Source: Heliocidaris erythrogramma
Taxonomy: Eukaryota > Echinodermata > Echinoidea > Camarodonta > Echinometridae
Direction of reading: 5' to 3'
NCBI GenBank assembly: GCA_025617745.1
Contig: CM046871.1
Location: 31,131,579-31,195,578, forward strand
DNA: 64,000 bases
Under the pieces are notes generated by a model. It made no database searches. It was not told the DNA's origin and worked only from the letters and a program-made list of their open reading frames with translations. The translations under genes and the position numbers were made by a program. Of the stretch, positions 23,001 through 32,000 are shown piece after piece (within the stretch, counting starts at the first letter, position 1; every line of letters starts with the position of its first letter).

Positions 23001-26000
23001 GAATGTCTGAGTGTCAGACAGGCTAATGACCAAAACAATAGAGAAAACGGCTCTAAAGAAGAGTGACCATTTAAGAGCGTCTAATCTGCGTCCTATTGTT
23101 CGTCGCACAAAAGGTTGAGTGAGAACTCCAAAGTCTACCCTGTGAAGTACTCATTGGATTGGGTTGAAACTTTCCATACCTTTAGAATAGATATATTTCT
23201 TTCTTTCTGTAGATTTTGAATATCAGACAGTGCATAGTTTTTGAGCTATACCAGAAAAGCGAGGTGAAGTACGAAGCCAGCAAGCTTACTCACAAAGTTT
23301 GAATATCCAGGAAAAAATGGTCATTTTGAACGAGATTAAAACCATATTTCAGCATGGTATTTTACCCCGACATTTTGTCAGATGGTAGATTAATAAATTA
23401 ACTTTCAGAAAATACCAAAAACTTGAAATAGAAATTTCCACCCCAAACAACCTTTTCAGCTGTTTACTCTAAAACTCCCATTGCGACTTATTGGTCGTTT
23501 TGTGGTGGAGGGTCACATATTTGTTTGAATTTACATTTGTCCAAATGTCTAATTTAGATTGGCGATGGAGACCACAGGAGCAAGATGAGACATACCTCAA
23601 GATTCTTCAACTCTTCCTCGATAAGAAAGACAGCTGTTACTCCATTCACCAAATAGGTATGTTACAGTTTTTCCATTTGTATTTTTATTTATATTTGTGA
23701 TGTAGATTTAAGACATATGTCACAGGGACTATTAGCGGTAGCTTTGAATGAACTTTTACCATGTTCAAATTTTGAAAAGTATTTTTGGTAACTCTCTATT
23801 TTGCCTTCTGTAGGCCTAGTGGGCACATTGTGATCCGATGAGTAGAAAGAATTTGGAATTCTTTCTAGTCGGGTATGAACGAATTGTGATGCTGTGCCTT
23901 TAGAAACTGCTTGGCCCTGTCTTATAGAGAGTTGCATTTGATTCAAATCGATATCAAAGGAATATAGTTTGTACAGTGTAAGTTTGCGATTGATTTGAGG
24001 GATTGCTATCAATAATAATAATAATACATTTATAAAGCGCAGTAACTATCCAACAATTTGTATATATTCTACTGCGCTGCATGAGCTCCTGATATGCTTG
24101 TTATTAATTGAATAGATACGCTTTGAGTTTTGATTTAAACATATTCACAGATGGGGATTTCCTGACTTCCAATGGCAAGTTATTCCAGAGTTTAGGGGCT
24201 GCACAAGCAAATGAACGATCACCCAGTGTTACTTTTGTTTTTACGAATGGAATTTGGAGAAGCAGAGTATCTTGGGAACTGCGCAGGTTTCGACTATGTT
24301 GATTGACTCTGAGATTCAGCAATTCTCTGATGTACATAGGAGCTTGACCATGAAGCGCCTTATATACAATAAGCAAGATTTTGTAAGATATTCTTTGGCG
24401 AACAGGTAGCCAATGCAGATTTCTCAAAATCTGGATCAGTCACAACACTTTGAGACAGGGCCCCCTTAGGTTTGCGATCTAAAAGTAATTCCCTCTCTCT
24501 TCTTCTTTATCTTCCAGCGCAAATGGGTGTTGGTGAGGGCAAGAAGGTTGGTGACTGGTTTGGACCAAACACAGTGGGTCAGGTCATCAGGAAACTCTCA
24601 CCCTTCGACTCCTGGAGTGACCTTGCTGTTCATGTAGCCCTTGATAACACTGTCGTCATAGAAGATATCAGTGAGTAGATGTTGTTTCATGTTTGTTTTT
24701 AGCACAAAAGATTGTTCATTTGTTCAGCCCATACTTATCATTGAATAATAATAATAATCCTGCTATTTCTGTAGCGCCTTTTCAGAGTATAGATACAAAG
24801 CGCTTTACATAATACAATTAACAAATAACAATTGTATTTTTCTGTGTAAAATTTGAATGATACATGTAGTTTACATGTAACTTGTAGAAGTACATTTTCA
24901 GCTGTTTTCTTTAAACTTCTCAAGACTGCTTCTTGAAGTACTAATGGAGTGCCTGAACTAATATATTGGACAGGAAAGAAGGAAGCTCTTCTTGTAGAAA
25001 TTACATGCATTATGGGCTTTACACTATGAACATGACGGACAAAGGGAGTGGACAAAATAAACAACCCCTCATTCTACCCTTCACAGTGGGTCTGGTAGTC
25101 AAAAGAACATCTCTTCACTGCTATTCTGTAAAAATATGTAGGACAGGTGTCACATGCATATTCAGCTGTGTTATTTCACATAATAGCAGTGAAGGGATGT
25201 TCTTTTGTCTGCCAGAATCATTGTGAAGGGTAGAATGAGGTGTGTTTATTTTGTCCACTCTCTTTGTTCGTCATGTTAATAGTTTTAGGAGAAATGTCCC
25301 TTCAAATCGTACAAAAACTCCTCAATTTTTTTTCACTTACTGAAGTACAATACATGGCAGGACCGTTCTTTTTACAGTGTCCTTAAAGTGAGTCGCTGAC
25401 ATAATAATTTGCATGGCGCCCTAAGTAAATGACATGTGATAGGATAAGTCTGGTCCTTCTCCATCATTTACCTAATTCTGTTGTCTTGGTGTCCAACTAT
25501 CCAGGGAAGCTGTGTACATTGAGTAGTACTACAGATGAGAGCAGTAGCGGTGGATCAAAGTCAGGAAGCGGGAGGAGAAAACGAACATCATCCTCAGAGA
25601 ACATTAGGCACAGAGCCCAGCTCAGTCCCGATAGCCCGAACATTCAATTACCCAACGGTCTCATGGAGGGGGCTTGTGTCTCGCCCCGGGGCCTGTCGTG
25701 GAGATCGTTGTTTCTAATAATTCCTCTGAGACTCGGACTGAATGAGATTAACAGTGTTTACATGCAAAGGCTCAAGCGGTGCTTCACGTTACCGCAATCA
25801 TTAGGAGTGATAGGAGGGAAACCAAATCATGCACATTACTTCATTGGAGTACTAGGTAAGTTCTGCCCTTTCAAGCATTAATAATATTATTATTATTTTG
25901 TTAAGCCAGAGAAGCCTCATCAGCTTAAGTACTGTTCTTCCTGAGGGCCCTGCAATTATCATTACCCCAGCAATTGCCAGATATCCATTTAAATGTATAT

Positions 26001-29000
26001 ACACCGTGGTGTAGAGGGACGAATGTGGGTAAACCATTTTGCCCAAGGATGCAAGCACATGGTGAGGATTGAACCCAGGACCTCTCAAGTGAGAGTCAAT
26101 AGCCTTCATCAATATACCACAGTGCTCACAATGTTGGTGAGAACCATATATATGTAGCTTTAAATGAAGACAAGCTTTTTGTCTTGCAATCATCAGAGGA
26201 AAATGCTAAAATGAACAGAAAATCTAAATCAAACAATATACACAAGAATTAAAGGAGAACAAAGTGCCAAAGAGGATAACAACACCTGATTGGATGTAGC
26301 AGCATTAGGAAAATGTAATACTGTGATAATACTCCTTTGTATCTGCCTTGAGCATCCTCTGGGATGGATACGTGCGCAATATAAATGTAGCTATTATTAT
26401 TATTATTATTATTACTGAAAGCGCATGACTTTTGTCGTCATTTTGTTCAGGTGATGAAATGGTGTACCTGGACCCGCACACAACTCAACCAGCTGCAGAC
26501 ATTGATAAATGGGCCTACTTACAGGATGAGAGTTTTCATTGTGAGCATGCTAGTAGAATGCCAATCAGGAATCTAGATCCATCCATTGCCTTGGTGAGTT
26601 TAAAAGCTCATGGACAGTTTTGGTAGCAAAAAGGAAAATTGGAAAGAAACGTGTTCATTGTAGTCTCATGTTGTTCTCCATGTATCAAAAGCGGTTTGTA
26701 CAAGATCATTTGGTATTCCAGCAATGATTTCCAGCGAATTTTAGTGTAAATATATGTAAGGAGTACTAGATCACGGTAACATACTGCCTACGCTAGGACT
26801 TTTCCACCCCGATGGCTTCCCACGCAACAGTCTTGGGGCTTTGCATGGAGGTAGCATGTGTGTCACTGTGTGTGGAATACACATAGTCCTCATAGGTTTT
26901 TGCACGCGTTATAGTATATAGTGCACGCTGGCTGTTGTTAGTTTATATCCCTGGTCCGGTATATGAATTATTATTTTACCTCTCATTTGTAAAATATTTC
27001 ACTTTAGGAGGTGAAATCTTCACAGCATCTTAGAATTGCTAGTATCTTGCTATTTATCAACAAATATCCAAGAAATCTGACAAAAAGTTTTTCAGGTAGT
27101 ACTAAACTAAACATAATCTTTAAATGAGTAGCAGATCACTCCTGATTAGCCTTACAGCAAGGCTCAGTTCGGCAGGAGATCTTTAACTGATTACCAAATA
27201 ATGTTTGTGCAATTTTACGTAGAGTACAGGAATGAAATACCCATTTTCAACATTGTTTAACAGAAATGTGTAAAATAGTTAATGAAAAGGCAATCATGAT
27301 AACTTCAAGACATGAAATTATATAAAACATAACGATGAAGGCCATTTGGTGTGTAACTAACACTTTACGTACACATGTATTGAAACTTAATCACCCTGCA
27401 ATGTTGAGTTAACCCTGAAGTGTTTGATCAGTAAACAAGGCTTTAATAATGTCACGCGATACATGTATTTCAAGTTTTGTTATGATAATTTGTATATTTT
27501 GCGATTTTACTATTTTACTTTCATTTTTGTTTACAGGGTTTCTACTGTCACTCAGAGGATGATTTCATTAGTTGGTGCAGAAACATACAACATGTAAGTC
27601 ATATCAGTTGGACTAAATAAATCAGTGTAAACCCTGAAAATGTTATCATGCAACGTGTTAGTCAATAATTAGGACCTAATGGCACCTTTCTGTCATATAT
27701 GACTTTTGGAGAATAAAAATATATAACTATCTCACAATTTACAAATATGTGAGTAAAAGACACTCGTCTACCAAGGCAGGAACTCCCAAAGATCATGGAG
27801 AATAGAACTGAATGGAAAAAGCTTGTCAAATCTGTGCAAGTATGCTTGACCTACATATACTGTAGTAGTAGTAGTAGTAGTAGTACCATGTATGTAAAAG
27901 TATATGTAATTTTGTGTAATTTTTGTTTAATATCAAATTACATCTATATGCACTGAAATGTGTAAATGTAAAGTACATAAACGATCATAACAAGTTCAAT
28001 TGTCTTAATTTTATATGTACTTTGCATATACAGTACATGTATGTTGCCTGTTCCAGTCTTTAACATATGAATTTTCTTCACTATATTAAGCAATTTTTTT
28101 TCCCTGTTTGCAGGTAATATCAGATGGTGACCTGAGTCCCATGTTTGAATTAACAGAAACAAGGCCCAAGCACTGGCCTCCTTTTGAGCCTAATAGTGCC
28201 TCAATAGAACCTAGCTTTGGTAAGTCATTAACCATAGATGTTTCAAGTAGATATTCAAAGAAAATCACAAATATGGCAATTAATGTATCACTAGAAACTG
28301 GGAAGCTTACAGATGGCAATCGTATAAGTTTTATGTCAACTGCGTATCTGGTGATTATAAAAACAACACAAATAAAAGCTCTTCTCACCATCTGGAATAT
28401 CCGAGGATTCGCCAGAAATATAGCGATGTTTTGATGTCGTCACACTCGGGATCGATCCTGCTTAAAGGAGAATTATGCTCAAAAATACAGACGATAGTGT
28501 TCAAAGGTGTTATTTATTCCTACTTGTTGGACTATATGGCTTCGCGTCAAAATATACGAGATCGATACGAATCAAGATTTTCTGAGCAAAATTTATCATC
28601 TGCTCCCAATATGTATCGTCTGCTAGCAGTACATGGGGGCTGCCATTTTTTTTTATGTGTACATGAAGATTTTCTTAATCCAAATGCCCAATTGCCTTTT
28701 TCAAAATTAAAAACCAGTTTTAGATTAAACATATTGAATAGATATGTCAATTTATTTTTAAACTGAAGATTTTCTTATATATTTCTGTTGAAAATCGATA
28801 TTCGCTTAATAGAAATCTATTTTCTCGATACTGTGACGTATGGGACGGAGCAAATTAATTCAAATTTATGGATGTTTCATCCCTGAGCATCTATAGCGGC
28901 AAGCTATGCATTCACCTGCTTTCGGATAATGGATTTGAAAAGTCAGAATGCATGTTGCATATATTATGTTCTGCTCTGTTTGGCAAACCCAAGAAAATAG

Positions 29001-32000
29001 ATTTTTGTTAAGCAAAACCAGACAATTTAAAAATATCATTATAAAGATTTAAGTTTTATAATACATGTAAACACCCACTTTATATTTTTCGTCACATATG
29101 GGATTTTAGTTAATGAAGAAAAGCAATTTAGGTATTGGATTCAATATATCTTCTTGACTGGAACATTTCTCAATGGTTCATGTACAACTCCAAATCAGCA
29201 AGAAAATGGCAGCCCCCATGGAAATGAGTAGGAGACGATACCGGCTGTTGGAATATCTTTATTTTTCCCTTTTTCTGATATCTTATTAGAAAATGATTTA
29301 GGCCAATAAGTAGGAAAATATTACACCTTCCAAAATAAGTAAATTTGTAATTAAGGGTTGATTCTCCTTTAAGCAGACGACGTCCTATAATGAATGAACG
29401 TAATTGCAATGCAATTATTTATCAAATTATAAAGAGTTTGGTGTATTTAAACATGACCTTATTTCACACCATTATAAAGGGAAAGTGAAACTGATTCTGA
29501 TAGCTAAAACCGTTTGATTGTAAATACACAGGAGAAGGGTCAATGATCAATGAAATAAACCCCACTTTCAAATTGAAAAGCCCTCCGAATAATAGCAGGA
29601 TGGTATTCGTTCCCTCTTGAAACGCCGAACATGCCCCGGTGCAAGCAGCTGAAAATACAATGGCGTCTTATTTTGTTTACAAGTGACTGATTCCTTTATT
29701 TTTTTAACGCTGCATTTTTCATCAAAATAATACCATACACGAAGTTAAGAGTGAGGCAACAGACTAACATTAAGACTGACGCTAGTGAAGGAAGAGAAAT
29801 AAGTGAAGAGGAGATGACAAAATAGGCTCTGAAAAATGTGTAAGATGTTATGGGACATCGTCTGCTTAGACAGGACTGGTCCAGGGTGTGTCGTCACATA
29901 TCTCAGCAGCGTTCGAGGAGCTCTTCAGCTGCTATATCGGGGGCTGTATTTTACCGTTTTATAATTGATAATAATCATTACTTCAAATGTTTCCAAGCGT
30001 TGAATTTGGATAACTTTGTTTAATTTATGCCATCTATGCAATAATAAGTATTAAGCCAATATTTAAAATCATTAACGTTCTACTTTAAACCGTAGCATGC
30101 ATGTATGGCATGGGCATGTGCCTTTAAAGAGAAGGTTGAGTTCTGGGAAAGGTGAAAAATAATTTTTGAGCTCTCTCAATTCTTTTATGTCAGATTGGAA
30201 GAACATCCCAGTAAAAATGTCACCTGAAAAGGGATTGCTCTTCAGTGCCCTCGTATTTGAAATATGACGAGAAATAGCTGAAGTGTTCGGGCCAAATATT
30301 CATACCACATATGTGTGCAGTCCCATATACCCATTTATGTGTGCTTTTTAGCGAGCATGGGTCAATTTCTTAATCATATTGATGATTCCAAAACATCACA
30401 GTATACACCAATCCTTATGTAGACATGATCAGTCTTTCCCAAATGCTTTGAGACAGTTTCTTCACAATGTCTTAATTGCACGACCAGAACTCAACTTTAT
30501 CTTAAAAAGGCGACGTAACGCAAAGATTTGCAATCAATCGCAAAGATCCAGTAGCCAATCAAGATCATCGCTTCATGCACATCTCGTTCTAAAAGCTGAC
30601 CCCCGGAAAAATCAGAATGCTTGTTTCATATTTGAAATTGATGGCAGACCTTGGTGTTTCGGGACCCGGGTCTCATTTTGAGCCCTACAGTGCCTTGATA
30701 GAACCTAGCTTTAGTAGTCAACCACTCTAGCTACAGTAAGTCATTAAATATCACATTACAGGAAAATTCCATCAAAGTAAATATTGGCTTAATACTTTTT
30801 ATTGCATATATGGCATAAATTAAACAAGGTTATCCAAATTCAATGCTTGGAAACATTTGAAGTAATGATTATTATCAATTATAAAACGGTAAAATACAGC
30901 CCCCGATATAGCAGCTGAAGAGCTCTTCGAACGCTGCTGAGATGTGTGACGACACACCAGGGGCCAGTCCTGTCTAAGCAGACGATGTCCCATAACATCT
31001 TACACATTTTTCACTGCCTGTTTTGTCATCTCCTCTTCACTTATTTCTCTTACTTGACTAGCGTCAGTCTTAATGTTAGTCTGTTGCCTCACTCTTAACT
31101 TCGTGTATGGTATTATTTTGATGAAAAATGCACCGTTAAAAAAATAAAGGAATCAGTCACTTGTAAACAAAATAAGACGCCATTGTATTTTCAGCTGCTT
31201 GCACCGGGGCATGTTCGGCGTTTCAAGAGGGAACGAATACCATCCATGCTATTATTCGGAGGGCTTTTCAATTTGAAAATGGGGTTTATTTCATTGATCA
31301 TAGACCCTTCTCCTGTGTATTTACAATCAAACGGTTTTAGTTATCAGAATCAGTTTCACTTTCTCTTTTAGAATGGTCATGTTATTAAAAGGTCATGTTA
31401 AATATACCAAACTCTTTATAATTTGATAAATAATTGCATTGCAATTACGTTCATTCATTATAGGACGTCGTCTGCTTAAGCAGGATTGATCCCTAGTGTG
31501 ACGACATCAAAACATCGCCATATTTCTGGCGAATCCTCGGATATTCCAGAGCTTAGATGAGCTTTTATTTATGTTGTTTTTATAATCATCAGATACGCAG
31601 TTGACATAAAACTTATACGATTGCCATCTGTAAGCTTCCCAGTTTCTAGTGATACATTAATTGCCATATTTGTGATTTTCTTGTAATGTGATCTTTAATT
31701 ATGTATATAGAAACCAATATAATGGTAAACCACAATGATAATTACTGTTATGGACTTTTGTTAACCCTTTCGATACAATTTACCACATTTTGTGGTTTGG
31801 CTTAATAACTTGATTAAGAGCTCTAAAAATTATACCACATGCATGAGTAGAAAGAGCAAAAAATTCTGCACACACTGTGTCCATTTTGTTGCATATCCAT
31901 ATTGCATTTGGTGCAAGGAATTTTAAAAAGGAGAATCTTTAAAATCATTAAATTGGCAACAGATTGAGAGATTCAAATCATATTTTTTATTGAAATTGGT

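Larger units (their letters stand above)
28257..31687. repeat. Large palindrome: ~0.9-kb inverted arms in ATG4 intron 9
   Basis: The left arm (28,257-28,465 plus 29,369-30,064 after removing a nested insertion) is the high-identity reverse complement of 30,778-31,687. Landmarks: GCGATGTTTTGATGTCGTCA (28,420) with TGACGACATCAAAACATCGC (31,498), and CTCTTCAGCTGCTATATCGG (29,920) with its reverse near 30,904. Arm lengths are 905 and 910. The spacer (30,065-30,777) holds another repeat copy and an exon 9 fragment. No protein is encoded. It may be a fold-back element or an inverted segmental duplication. Confidence 0.9.

Noticed and set aside
25852..26193. 113-codon minus-strand ORF
   Set aside because: It is read-through of a tRNA-derived SINE.
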